Shown here in pieces: positions 1 to 8,567 of a DNA stretch of 64,000 nucleotides. The stretch comes from Mesorhizobium sp. NZP2298. GTDB lineage: Bacteria; Pseudomonadota; Alphaproteobacteria; Rhizobiales; Rhizobiaceae. The notes under the pieces were generated by a model, which was not told the origin of the DNA, ran no database searches, and was given only the letters and a program-made list of their open reading frames with translations. The position numbers were made by a program, and so were the translations under genes. The stretch covers positions 3,422,001 through 3,486,000 of the forward strand of contig NZ_CP033365.1 of NCBI RefSeq assembly GCF_013170825.1, written 5' to 3'. Position 1 is the stretch's first letter. Each line of letters starts with the position of its first letter.

Positions 1-158
1 CGGAAAGCCCCGACTGGGGCACGGCGATCAAGGATGCCAGCCGGCTCCTGCGCTCCTTCATCCACCCAGCGCTGCCCCCGACGATCGCGCTGATGTCGTT
101 CGTGCTGGGGCTCAACCTGCTGGCCGATTCGCTGCGCGAGCAATCGATGAAAGACTGA
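1..158 (+). CDS. ABC transporter permease, C-terminal fragment (DppC/OppC type)
   Basis: Open from the window edge to a TGA at 156-158, giving about 51 residues. The tail contains a hydrophobic stretch and then NLLADSLRE, followed by a short basic/acidic end. The G-x-N-L-L-x-D-x-L-R-E ending is typical of the last membrane segment and cytoplasmic tail of DppC/OppC-type permeases of peptide, nickel or opine importers. It lies 48 nt upstream of the fused ATPase gene on the same strand, as expected for one importer operon. The 5' part and the binding protein lie outside the window, so the substrate is unknown. Confidence 0.8.
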   Translation, partial: ESPDWGTAIKDASRLLRSFIHPALPPTIALMSFVLGLNLLADSLREQSMKD

Positions 159-206
159 TTGACGGGCCTTGGCCCGCCTCTGGTATAATTTGGATTGGAG
201 CGACCC

Positions 207-2537
207 ATGAACGAGGCAGTTCGAAATCCCGGTAAGCCGACCACTGCGCCGATCATCGAGATCGAGAACCTGTCGATCTCCTTCTTCACCCGCAAGGGCG
301 AGATACCGGCCGTCATGGATTTTTCCTGCACGGTCATGCCCGGCGAAGCGATGGGCATTGTCGGTGAATCCGGCTGCGGCAAGTCGACCGTGTCGCTCGG
401 CATCATGCGCGACCTCTCCAACATCGGGAAGATCGTCGGCGGCAAGATCAAGTTCCAGGGCAAGGATATGGGCGAGCTCTCCGAGGAGGAGCTGCGCGCC
501 ATCCGCGGCAACAAGATCGCCATGATCTACCAGGAGCCGATGGCCAGCCTCAATCCGGCGATGAAGATCGGCCAGCAACTGATGGAAGTGCCGCTGATCC
601 ACGACAAGGTGTCGAAGGAAGAGGCCTATAAACGCGCGGTCGAAATGGTGCGCTCGGTCAAGCTGCCGGACCCCGAGCGCATGATGCGCTCCTATCCGCA
701 CCAGCTTTCAGGCGGCCAGCAGCAGCGTATCGTCATTGCCATGGCGCTGCTGTCGAAGCCGGCGCTGCTTCTGCTCGACGAGCCGACGACGGCGCTCGAC
801 GTGACGGTGGAGGCGGGTATCGTCGAACTGGTCAAGGGGCTGGGTGAAAAGTTCGGCACCTCGATGATCTTCGTCTCGCACAATCTGGGCCTCATCCTCG
901 AGACTTGCGACAGGATCACGGTCATGTATTCGGGCGAGGCGGTCGAGACCGGCAAGATCAAGGACGTCTTCGACCGGATGCGCCATCCCTACACGCAAGG
1001 GCTGTTCCGTTCGATCCCGCTGCCGGGCGCCGACAAGAACTCGCGGCCGCTGATCGCCATTCCGGGCCAGTTGCCGCTGCCGCATGAGCGGCCCAAGGGC
1101 TGCAATTTCGGCCCGCGCTGCCACCATTTCGTGGAGGGCGTCTGCAACGCCGCCGAAATCCCCATGGTCGAGGTCGCCGGCCACGAAGGTCATTTCTCGC
1201 GTTGCGTGCGCTTCAACGAGATCGATTGGGAAGCGCTGCCGCCCGGCGCCAAGAAGGTCAATGAGCGTGTCGTGCCCGGCGCGCCGGTGCTCAAGATCGA
1301 GGATCTCAGGAAGTACTACAAGGTCGGCGGCAGCGAGGTGTTCGGGTCGAGCGAAGGCCGTGTCGTCAAGGCCAACGAGACCATCTCCTTCATGGCGCGC
1401 GAATCCGAGACGGTCGCCATCGTCGGCGAATCCGGCTGCGGAAAGTCGACGCTGGCCAAGGTTCTGCTCGGCCTGGAGACGGCAAGTGCCGGCACGGTGA
1501 CGCTGGGCAACAAGGAGATCCAGTCGACCGGCATCGAGAAGCGCAGCGTCGACACAGTGTCATCGATCCAGATGGTGTTCCAGAATCCGTTCGATACGCT
1601 GAACCCCAGCCATTCGGTCGGCTCGCAGATCATCCGCACGCTGGAGAAATTCAACGTCGGCAAGACGGTCGCCGACCGCCGCAAGCGCATGCTGGAACTG
1701 CTCGACCTGGTGAAGCTGCCGCGTGCCTTCGAGACGCGCAAGCCGCGCCAGCTGTCGGGTGGCCAGAAGCAGCGCATCGGCGTGGCGCGCGCCTTTGCCG
1801 GTGACGCCAAGGTGGTGGTGGCCGACGAGCCGGTCTCGGCACTCGACGTGTCGGTGCAGGCGGCAGTGACCGAACTGTTGATGGATATCCAGCGCAAGAA
1901 CAAGACGACGATGCTGTTCATCAGCCACGATCTGTCCGTCGTGCGTTATATCGCCGACCGCGTCGTCGTCATGTATCTCGGCTATATCGTCGAGCAAGGC
2001 ACGACCGACCAGATCTTCGCGCCGCCTTATCATCCGTATACCGAGGCGCTGCTGTCGGCGATCCCGATCGCCGACACCAGCGTGGTCAAGAAGCACATCG
2101 TGCTGGAGGGCGACATCCCGTCGGCTATGAATCCGCCGTCTGGCTGCCCATTCCAGACACGCTGCGGCTACAAGAAGCTGGTGCCCGACAATCTGTGCGA
2201 GACCAAGGTGCCGCCGGTCAAGCACCTCGGTGACGGCCATATGAGCCTGTGCTGGCTGGCCGATGACGTGCTGGCGAAGATGGAGCCGGTGATCAAGTTC
2301 GACAAGGAACACGCCGCGCATGAGGGCGTACCGGAGGATGCGCAGGGCACCGGGCCGGGTTTGGCCGGGACAGCGCCCAAGCGGCCGCGTGGCAAAACGG
2401 GCAGCGCGGAAGCCGACCAGATCGGGGACGCTGTGGAGCAGGGCGAGGCCGGCATGCGAGCCCGTCGCCACGAAGTCCGCGACGAGGTTTCCGAAACCGG
2501 TGTTTCGAAGCCGAAAGACACGACGAGGCGGCACTAA
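207..2537 (+). CDS. Fused double ATPase of a peptide/opine-type ABC importer (DppD-DppF)
   Basis: This 776-residue protein carries two complete ABC ATPase domains. The first has Walker A GESGCGKST near residue 60, signature LSGGQQQR and Walker B LLLLDEP. The second has Walker A near residue 415, signature LSGGQKQR and Walker B VVADEP. Each is followed by the cysteine-containing oligopeptide/dipeptide C-terminal region (GCNFGPRC; GCPFQTRC). DppD and DppF are usually separate; the fusion energises a heteromeric inner-membrane importer whose permease ends just upstream. I chose ATG 207 because GGAG at 197-200 is well spaced from it; an upstream TTG at 195 would overlap that site. The last roughly 60 residues are a low-complexity charged extension beyond the normal domain end. 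The substrate (peptide, opine, glutathione or other) cannot be told from sequence. Confidence 0.9.
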   Translation: MNEAVRNPGKPTTAPIIEIENLSISFFTRKGEIPAVMDFSCTVMPGEAMGIVGESGCGKSTVSLGIMRDLSNIGKIVGGKIKFQGKDMGELSEEELRAIRGNKIAMIYQEPMASLNPAMKIGQQLMEVPLIHDKVSKEEAYKRAVEMVRSVKLPDPERMMRSYPHQLSGGQQQRIVIAMALLSKPALLLLDEPTTALDVTVEAGIVELVKGLGEKFGTSMIFVSHNLGLILETCDRITVMYSGEAVETGKIKDVFDRMRHPYTQGLFRSIPLPGADKNSRPLIAIPGQLPLPHERPKGCNFGPRCHHFVEGVCNAAEIPMVEVAGHEGHFSRCVRFNEIDWEALPPGAKKVNERVVPGAPVLKIEDLRKYYKVGGSEVFGSSEGRVVKANETISFMARESETVAIVGESGCGKSTLAKVLLGLETASAGTVTLGNKEIQSTGIEKRSVDTVSSIQMVFQNPFDTLNPSHSVGSQIIRTLEKFNVGKTVADRRKRMLELLDLVKLPRAFETRKPRQLSGGQKQRIGVARAFAGDAKVVVADEPVSALDVSVQAAVTELLMDIQRKNKTTMLFISHDLSVVRYIADRVVVMYLGYIVEQGTTDQIFAPPYHPYTEALLSAIPIADTSVVKKHIVLEGDIPSAMNPPSGCPFQTRCGYKKLVPDNLCETKVPPVKHLGDGHMSLCWLADDVLAKMEPVIKFDKEHAAHEGVPEDAQGTGPGLAGTAPKRPRGKTGSAEADQIGDAVEQGEAGMRARRHEVRDEVSETGVSKPKDTTRRH

Positions 2538-2549
2538 CCTAGGTAGGTA

Positions 2550-3140
2550 TCAGGAGCCGCATTGCCGTAGCTGCGCTTCATAGTCTCGGGCCATCTTGTC
2601 GGTGGCCCGGGCGTAACCCTGCACCCCGGCGTCGCCGCGGTTGCCGCGGCCATAGGCGGTCCAGCCGAGATAGTAGGCGAGATAGAGATTGTAGGTGTCG
2701 TTGCGGGCGACGCCGTAGGTGTCTGATGTCTTGGAATGATACCAGCCGACGAAGTCGACGGCGTCGGCGAATTTGGTGCGCCGCGCCGCCCAGTTGCCGG
2801 TCTCGCGCTGATATTGCGACCAGGTGCCGTCCAGCGCCTGCGAGAAGCCGGTGGCCGACGAGACGTGCTTCCAGGGAATGAAGCCGAGCAGCTTGGTGCG
2901 CGGCGGCCGGGCATTGCTCTTGAAGCCGGATTCCTTGCGCACCGTCGCCATCAGCACAGGGACGGGAATGCCGTACTTCTGCTCTGTCCGTTCGGCCGCC
3001 GACTGCCAGTTGTCGAACCAGCCGTCATTCTGGTCGAAGACGGCACAGACATTGTTGATGTGGCTGGGCGCGGTCGCGCAGGCCGACAATGCCAGCAACA
3101 CGCCAACCGCTGCAATTTTACTAAAACTCGACCTACGCAT
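2550..3140 (-). CDS. Lytic transglycosylase-like lipoprotein (SLT domain)
   Basis: This 196-residue protein starts with a signal peptide ending in the lipobox LSAC at about residues 18-21, so it is probably an outer-membrane or periplasmic lipoprotein. The rest resembles a small soluble-lytic-transglycosylase (lysozyme-like) domain: VRKESGF around residue 68 supplies the candidate catalytic Glu, followed by ATGFSQALDGTW and a Tyr-rich NLYLAYYLGW segment. Such enzymes cleave the MurNAc-GlcNAc bond of peptidoglycan. It is convergent with the ATPase gene (12 nt between stops), so it is not part of that operon. The domain is shorter than Slt70-type enzymes, but complete for this small family. Confidence 0.75.
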   Translation of the reverse strand: MRRSSFSKIAAVGVLLALSACATAPSHINNVCAVFDQNDGWFDNWQSAAERTEQKYGIPVPVLMATVRKESGFKSNARPPRTKLLGFIPWKHVSSATGFSQALDGTWSQYQRETGNWAARRTKFADAVDFVGWYHSKTSDTYGVARNDTYNLYLAYYLGWTAYGRGNRGDAGVQGYARATDKMARDYEAQLRQCGS

Positions 3141-3218
3141 TGGATGAGCAATAGGCCGAAATCATAAAGGGAATCTTGCTGGCTCCGTTAATGCTCTGCC
3201 GCCATCAGCGCTTGAGAA

Positions 3219-3235
3219 AATGCCATATAGGCATT
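3219..3235. promoter_or_regulatory. Small palindrome upstream of the MttB-like gene
   Basis: AATGCC-ATATA-GGCATT is a perfect 6-bp inverted repeat with an AT-rich centre, about 115 nt upstream of the methyltransferase start. It sits in the only sizeable gap (3141-3348) between divergent genes, so it could be an operator. No regulator is encoded nearby, and a chance palindrome is possible. Confidence 0.25.
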
Positions 3236-3348
3236 CCGACGCCTCCTGTCGCTTTTTATAAAAGGCTGCCGTAAAGATGCCGCCTTGACTAAAATCGCGC
3301 CTGTAAGCGGCGCATTTCTGACAGCTTGCCCGGTTTGCCGAAGCTTTG

Positions 3349-4896
3349 ATGCCAGGCATGAACGAACCAAGACGCAAGCGCGGCGCCGAGCGCACCAGCA
3401 ACCGAGGCCCAGCGCCCATCCCGCAACTGCCACCCAGGCGCGTGAGGAATCCTTATCCGCCGATGGCGCTGCTGTCGTCCGACCAGATCGAGGCGATCCA
3501 CCAGGCGTCGATGCATATATTGGAGAATTTCGGCATCGAGGTGATGAGCCCGCGGGCGCTGTCGCTGTTCGAGAATGCCGGTGCCGCGGTCGATCATGCG
3601 ACGGCCAATGTCCGCATCGATCGCGGCATGGTCGACGAGGCGCTGAAGACCACACGGCCCACCTATACGCTGACACCACGCAATCCGGCCAACACAATCC
3701 ATCTCGGCGGCAACACCATCAATTTCACCCTCGTCGCCGGACCGCCCAATGTGCACGACATGGAGCGAGGCCGCCGCGCCGGCAATCTGCGCGACTATGC
3801 CGACCTGACCCGGCTGGCGCAGCATTTCAACTGCGTTCACATGCTCGGCAACCAGGTGTGCGCGCCGGTCGAGCTGCCGGCCAATTCGCGCCATCTCGAC
3901 ACCTACTTCACCAATCTGACGCTGACGGACAAGAGTTTCCATGTCTCGGCGATCGGCCGGGGCAGGGCGCTGGACGGCATAGAGATGATGGCGATCGCGC
4001 GCGGGCTGACGCTGGAACAGCTGCGCGAGGATCCCGGCATCGCCACCATCATCTCGGTCAACTCGCCGCGCCGTTTCGACGAGATGATGGCCGAAGGGCT
4101 GATGACGATGGCCGAGTTCGGCCAGTCGGTGGCGGTGACGCCGTTCACCCTGATGGGGGCGATGAGCCCGGTGACGCTGGCGGGTGCCTTGGCGCAGCAG
4201 AATGCCGAGGCGCTGTTCGGCGTCGTGCTGACGCAATTGGTGCGACCCGGTGCGCCGGTGATGTATGGCGCCTTCACCTCCAATGTCGACATGAAGTCCG
4301 GGGCGCCGGCCTTCGGCACGCCTGAAAACACTAAGGCCAACATCGCCTCGGGGCAATTGGCCCGGCGCTACGGGCTGCCGTACCGGACAACGCCGGGCTC
4401 GGCCTCCAACGCCGCCGATGCGCAAGGCGCCTACGAGACGCTGATGGCGCTGTGGGGCGCCGTGCTCGGCCATGGCAACCTCGTCTACCACGCCGCCGGC
4501 TGGCAGGAGGGTGGGCTGACAGTGTCCTTCGAGAAGTTCATCATCGATGTCGAGATGATCCAGCACATGATGGAGTTCCTGCGGCCGATCGAAGTCAACG
4601 AGGCCGAGCTTGCCGTCGAGGCGCTGGGCGCGGTGCCGACCGGCGGCCATTTCTTCGGCGAGCCGCACACGCTGGAGCGCTACGCGACCGCCTTCTACCA
4701 GCCTATGCTGTCCAACTGGCAGAATTTCGAGGCCTGGCAGGAGGCAGGTGGGCTCGACGCAACGGCGCGCGCGACGCGGCTGTGGAAGAAGGCGCTGGAG
4801 GACTATGTCGAGCCGGCGATGGATATTGCCGTGCGCGAGGCGCTGGAGGCCTATGTGGCCAGGCGCAAGGAAGCGATCGGGCACGGCGAGCCGTGA
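3349..4896 (+). CDS. Trimethylamine methyltransferase family protein (MttB/MtgB-like)
   Basis: A 515-residue protein of the MttB superfamily, whose members move a methyl group from a quaternary or tertiary amine to a corrinoid protein. Family features are the N-terminal segment LLSSDQIEAIHQASMHILENFGIEV, a long barrel with TPFTLMGAMSPVTLAGALAQQNAEAL, and the C-terminal segment GGHFFGEPHTLERY. No in-frame amber codon interrupts it, so it is a non-pyrrolysine member, comparable to glycine-betaine methyltransferases. In Rhizobiales such genes often sit beside a dimethylglycine-dehydrogenase-like gene, as here (57 nt downstream). No corrinoid protein is seen in the window, so the methyl acceptor is unclear. 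ATG 3349 and ATG 3358 are both possible starts; neither has a strong ribosome site. Confidence 0.8.
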   Translation: MPGMNEPRRKRGAERTSNRGPAPIPQLPPRRVRNPYPPMALLSSDQIEAIHQASMHILENFGIEVMSPRALSLFENAGAAVDHATANVRIDRGMVDEALKTTRPTYTLTPRNPANTIHLGGNTINFTLVAGPPNVHDMERGRRAGNLRDYADLTRLAQHFNCVHMLGNQVCAPVELPANSRHLDTYFTNLTLTDKSFHVSAIGRGRALDGIEMMAIARGLTLEQLREDPGIATIISVNSPRRFDEMMAEGLMTMAEFGQSVAVTPFTLMGAMSPVTLAGALAQQNAEALFGVVLTQLVRPGAPVMYGAFTSNVDMKSGAPAFGTPENTKANIASGQLARRYGLPYRTTPGSASNAADAQGAYETLMALWGAVLGHGNLVYHAAGWQEGGLTVSFEKFIIDVEMIQHMMEFLRPIEVNEAELAVEALGAVPTGGHFFGEPHTLERYATAFYQPMLSNWQNFEAWQEAGGLDATARATRLWKKALEDYVEPAMDIAVREALEAYVARRKEAIGHGEP

Positions 4897-4953
4897 TGCC
4901 TTCCGTCCTGAATCCACTTTCCCGTCCAATCCATTGATATCAGAGAAAAATCC

Positions 4954-7380
4954 ATGAAGTCGCATGCAAAGGTCGTGGTCATTGGCGGCGGTGTCGTCGG
5001 GTGCTCCGTGCTGTTCCATCTCGCCCGCCACGGCTGGACCGACGTGGTGCTGCTGGAACGCGACGAACTGACCTCGGGTTCGACCTGGCACGCGGCCGGC
5101 GGCATGCACACGATCAATGGCGATCCCAACGTCGCCAAGCTGCAGAAATACACGATCAGCCTCTACAAGGAGATCGAGGAACTGTCGGGACAGGCGACCG
5201 GCGTGCACCTGACCGGCGGCGTGCTTCTGGCGGCGACCGAGGCGCGGCTGGACTGGCTGCGCGGTGTCGTCGCCAAGGGGCGCTATCTCGGCATCGACCT
5301 GGAAGTGATCTCGCCTGCCGAGGCGGCCGAACTGATGCCGCTGATCGACCCCAAGCAATTCGTCGGCGCCGTCAGAAACAAGGAGGACGGCCATCTCGAT
5401 CCATCGGGCGTCACGCATGCCTATGCCAAGGCCGCGCGCAAACTCGGCGCCGAGGTCGAGCGCTTCACCAAGGTCGAGGACATTGTGCGGCGGCCCGACG
5501 GGATGTGGCGCGTCATCACCAACAAGGGCGAGGTGGTGGCCGAGCATGTCGTCAACGCCGGCGGCCTGTGGGCGCGCGAAGTCGGCCGCATGGTCGGGCT
5601 CGAACTGCCGGTGCTGGCCATGGAGCACATGTACCTGATCACCGAGGACATGCCGGAGGTCGCCGCCTGGAACGCCAAGACCGGCACCGAGATCATCCAT
5701 GCGGTCGATTTCGACGGCGAGCTTTACCTGCGCCAGGAGCGCGGCGGCATGCTGATGGGCACCTACGAGAAGGCCAACAAGCCATGGTCCGAATACCAGA
5801 CGCCATGGAATTTCGGCCATGAACTGCTCGAGCCCGACATCGACCGCATCGCGCCGTCTCTCGAAGTCGGATTCCGCCACTTCCCGGCTTTCCAGCACAC
5901 CGGCATCAAGCAGATCATCAACGGGCCCTTCACCTTCGCGCCCGACGGCAACCCGCTTGTCGGGCCGGTGCGCGGCCTGCCGGGCTTCTGGGTCGCCTGC
6001 GGCGTCATGGCCGGCTTCAGCCAGGGCGGCGGCGTCGGCCTGGCGCTGTCCAACTGGATGATCGAGGGTGATCCCGGCGCGGACATCTGGGCCATGGATG
6101 TGGCACGCTACGGCGACTGGGCCACGATGGCCTACACCAATGCCAGGGTCCGCGAGAACTATTCCAGGCGTTTTTCGATCCGCTTCCCCAATGAGGAACT
6201 GCCGGCCGGACGGCCGCTGAAAACGACCCCTATCTATGACCTCTTGTCGGCCAAGGGTGCGCAATGGGGTGTCGCCTACGGGCTGGAAGTGCCGCTCTGG
6301 TACGCGCCGGAGGGCATCAAGGACGAGTTCTCCTGGCGGCGCTCCAGCGATTTCACGCATGTCGCCAGCGAGGTCGCAACGGTGCGCGGTGGCCTCGGCC
6401 TGTCGGAGATTTCGAGCTTCGCCAAATACAAGGTGACGGGCGAGGGGGCCGCTGCCTGGCTCGACCGGATGCTTGCCTGCAAAATGCCGAAACCCGGCCG
6501 CATGACGCTGGCGCCGATGCTGAAGGAGGACGGCAGGCTGATCGGCGATTTCACGCTGGCCAATCTGGGCGCGGATGGCTGGTTCCTCGCCGGCTCCGGC
6601 ATTGCCGAGCAGTACCACATGCGCTGGTTCGAGGCGCATCTGCCGGGAGACGGCTCGGTCCAGATCGAGGCGCTGGGCGCGAAACTCACCGGCCTTGCGA
6701 TTGCCGGGCCGAAGGCGCGGGACGTGCTGGCCAAGGTCAGCCGCGCCGATGTCTCCAACGCGGCGTTTGCGTTCATGGCGGTGGCGAGGATGGATATCGG
6801 CATGGCGCCGTGCCTGGTCGGCCGCGTCAGCTACACCGGCGATCTCGGCTACGAGATCTGGGTAGCGCCGGAATACCAGCGCGCGGCGTTCAACGCTTTG
6901 ATGGCGGCGGGCGAGGAGTTCGGCATCGGCCTGTTCGGTTCGCGCGCGCTCAATGCGCTGCGGCTGGAGAAGAATTACGGCTCATGGGGACGCGAATACC
7001 GGCCGATCTATGGGCCGCTGGAAGCCGGGCTCGACCGTTTCGTCGCCTATGGCAAGGACGCCGATTTCATCGGCAAGGCGGCGGCACTGGCCGAGCGCAA
7101 GCAAGGCGGGAAATTGCGGCTGCGCGCCTTCATCGTCGATGCTGACGATGCCGATGTCATCGGCGACGAGCCGATCTGGTTCGGTGGGACGGTGCGCGGC
7201 TGGGTGACATCCGGCGGCTACGCGCATCATTCGAAAAAATCGGTCGCCGTCGGTTATGTGCCGAAGGAGATCGCCGACGAGAGCGACGGCTTCGAAATCG
7301 AGCTGCTGGGCAAGCGTCACGCGGCGCGCATCCAGGCGGCGCCGCTGTTCGATGCGAATTTCGAACGGATGCGGGGATGA
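4954..7380 (+). CDS. FAD-dependent dimethylglycine/sarcosine dehydrogenase-like oxidoreductase with GcvT domain
   Basis: This 808-residue protein has two parts. Residues 1-400 form a DAO-type FAD domain with the dinucleotide motif VVVIGGGVVGCS at 7-18. The segment SGSTWHAAGG at 41-50 carries His46, equivalent to the histidine that binds FAD covalently in dimethylglycine and sarcosine dehydrogenases. The second half resembles the aminomethyltransferase (GcvT) folate-binding domain, including YTGDLGYEIWV and the ALNALRLEKNYGSWGREY block. Such enzymes oxidatively demethylate N-methylglycines and pass the one-carbon unit to tetrahydrofolate. The upstream MttB-like gene suggests joint breakdown of betaine-type compounds; the exact substrate is an inference. 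Confidence 0.85.
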   Translation: MKSHAKVVVIGGGVVGCSVLFHLARHGWTDVVLLERDELTSGSTWHAAGGMHTINGDPNVAKLQKYTISLYKEIEELSGQATGVHLTGGVLLAATEARLDWLRGVVAKGRYLGIDLEVISPAEAAELMPLIDPKQFVGAVRNKEDGHLDPSGVTHAYAKAARKLGAEVERFTKVEDIVRRPDGMWRVITNKGEVVAEHVVNAGGLWAREVGRMVGLELPVLAMEHMYLITEDMPEVAAWNAKTGTEIIHAVDFDGELYLRQERGGMLMGTYEKANKPWSEYQTPWNFGHELLEPDIDRIAPSLEVGFRHFPAFQHTGIKQIINGPFTFAPDGNPLVGPVRGLPGFWVACGVMAGFSQGGGVGLALSNWMIEGDPGADIWAMDVARYGDWATMAYTNARVRENYSRRFSIRFPNEELPAGRPLKTTPIYDLLSAKGAQWGVAYGLEVPLWYAPEGIKDEFSWRRSSDFTHVASEVATVRGGLGLSEISSFAKYKVTGEGAAAWLDRMLACKMPKPGRMTLAPMLKEDGRLIGDFTLANLGADGWFLAGSGIAEQYHMRWFEAHLPGDGSVQIEALGAKLTGLAIAGPKARDVLAKVSRADVSNAAFAFMAVARMDIGMAPCLVGRVSYTGDLGYEIWVAPEYQRAAFNALMAAGEEFGIGLFGSRALNALRLEKNYGSWGREYRPIYGPLEAGLDRFVAYGKDADFIGKAAALAERKQGGKLRLRAFIVDADDADVIGDEPIWFGGTVRGWVTSGGYAHHSKKSVAVGYVPKEIADESDGFEIELLGKRHAARIQAAPLFDANFERMRG

Positions 7381-7402
7381 GGTTCACCCCCGGCATGGTG
7401 CA

Positions 7403-7795
7403 TCACGCGTTGCGGCTATTGTCCAGCGCGAAGGCGCCGGCGCCGGCGAAGACCAGATAGAGGAAGATGAAGCAGAACGAGATCGCCGCATCGCCGCTGT
7501 TGTTGACGGGGAAGAAGTCGCGCGGGTAGTGCGCCATGAAATAGGCTATCGCCATTTCGCCGGCCAGAAGGAACGCCACCGGGCGAGTGAACAGGCCCAG
7601 TGCCAGCAGGATGCCGCCCGCGAATTCGAGGATGCCGGCGGTCAGCGTCAGTCCGGTGAGGGCGTGAGCCTGCGCGCCGGCGGGGAAGTTGAACAGTTTC
7701 TGGCTGCCATGCTCGATGAACTGCAGCGCGGTCATGATGCGCAGCACGCCGAGTGCCTGCGGCTGGTATCTGGCAAGGCCTTCAAAAAGTTTCAT
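7403..7795 (-). CDS. DoxX family membrane protein
   Basis: A 130-residue, four-helix membrane protein of the DoxX family. It shows the family pattern: LGVLRIMTALQFIEHGSQKL near the N-terminus, a glycine-rich LEFAGGILLALGLFTRPVAFLLAGEMAIAYF hairpin, and a last helix ending in GAGAFALDN. DoxX-like proteins are linked to quinone or thiosulfate oxidation and oxidative stress, but most have no assigned reaction. The ATG is preceded by AAGGAG. It is convergent with the flavoprotein gene and stands alone. Confidence 0.85.
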   Translation of the reverse strand: MKLFEGLARYQPQALGVLRIMTALQFIEHGSQKLFNFPAGAQAHALTGLTLTAGILEFAGGILLALGLFTRPVAFLLAGEMAIAYFMAHYPRDFFPVNNSGDAAISFCFIFLYLVFAGAGAFALDNSRNA

Positions 7796-7997
7796 CCGAA
7801 CTCCTTTTTCACCCCTCCCGGCCCGGCGTTAGATTATCGCCCAGCGATGGACCATTCACTTCCCTTGGCATGTCATCAACAATCGGTGATTGGAAATGTT
7901 CCCCGGCATGCCCTTTGATATTGTTCTCGCCTGGGTTGCATTTATACCGCTATGGTTGTATTAGCATGGGCGCTCTGAACAGGTGGATTTCCTTGCC

Positions 7998-8486
7998 ATG
8001 AAAAAAGTCATCATCAGCCTATTCGCACTCGTCGCAGGCACCGGTTTCGCCATGGCGGAGGACGCCGGCTGCGAGGCCTTCAAATGGCCGGTGACGCGGG
8101 AACAGACGTTGTTTGCCGCGGCACCGGCAACGCCGTCCGGAGCGACGCTGGCGGTCGGCGCGGCCGCTGATCTGGCGCTGGTGCCGGTCGACAAGGCCAG
8201 CTTCGCGGTGCCCCCTGAACATGCTCCGGGAGAGGGCACGTTTGGCGCTGTCGCCAGCGTGGCTGTGCCACCCGAAGGCGCCATCCAGATCAGCCTGTCG
8301 GGCGAGGCCTGGATCGATGTCATCCAGGACGGCAAGGCCGTGAAATCGGCCGGCTATAGCGGTGTGAAAACCTGCCCGGGTATCCGCAAAAGCGTGCGTT
8401 TCAAGCTTGCGGCCGGCCCGGCCACCATCCAGTTCAGTGGCGCGAAAAAGGCTGAGCTGAAGGTCGCGGTGTTGACGCCGGAATAA
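7998..8486 (+). CDS. Secreted hypothetical protein
   Basis: A 162-residue protein with a clear Sec signal peptide (MKKVIISLFALVAGTGFAMA, cut near residue 20). The mature part is beta-rich and Ala/Val/Gly-rich, with one Cys soon after the cleavage site (DAGC) and another near the C-terminus (KTCPGI) that could form a disulfide in the periplasm. I recognise no catalytic motif. ATG 7998 was preferred over the upstream GTG 7983 because it starts exactly at the signal peptide and has AGGTGGA upstream. It faces the VOC gene tail to tail. Confidence 0.65.
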   Translation: MKKVIISLFALVAGTGFAMAEDAGCEAFKWPVTREQTLFAAAPATPSGATLAVGAAADLALVPVDKASFAVPPEHAPGEGTFGAVASVAVPPEGAIQISLSGEAWIDVIQDGKAVKSAGYSGVKTCPGIRKSVRFKLAAGPATIQFSGAKKAELKVAVLTPE

Positions 8487-8504
8487 GTCGGCCGGTAGAG
8501 GCAT

Positions 8505-8539
8505 GCGGCCCCTTCATCGATAGTGCGATAAAGGGCCGC
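8505..8539. terminator. Hairpin between convergent genes
   Basis: GCGGCCC at 8505-8511 pairs with GGGCCGC at 8533-8539, and a partly paired inner region extends the stem. It lies between the stops of the secreted protein (8486) and the VOC gene (8568), so it may end transcripts from both sides. There is no strong T-run. Confidence 0.4.
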
Positions 8540-8567
8540 CGCTTCGCGCCTGCAGTGTCTATTGTCG

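Noticed and set aside
195..206. TTG start for the double ATPase, 12 nt upstream of ATG 207
   Set aside because: It would overlap the only good ribosome site (GGAG at 197-200) and adds nothing conserved.
3349..4896. Pyrrolysine-encoding amber codon in the MttB-like gene
   Set aside because: The frame is continuous over the expected length with no internal TAG, and no pylTS genes are present in the window.
3289..6639. Very long open frames on the opposite strand of real genes (here, and for example 11291-13951 on the minus strand)
   Set aside because: They lie antisense to well-supported conserved genes and have Arg/His/Gln-rich, low-complexity translations typical of GC-rich shadow frames. 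No ribosome sites or family motifs.
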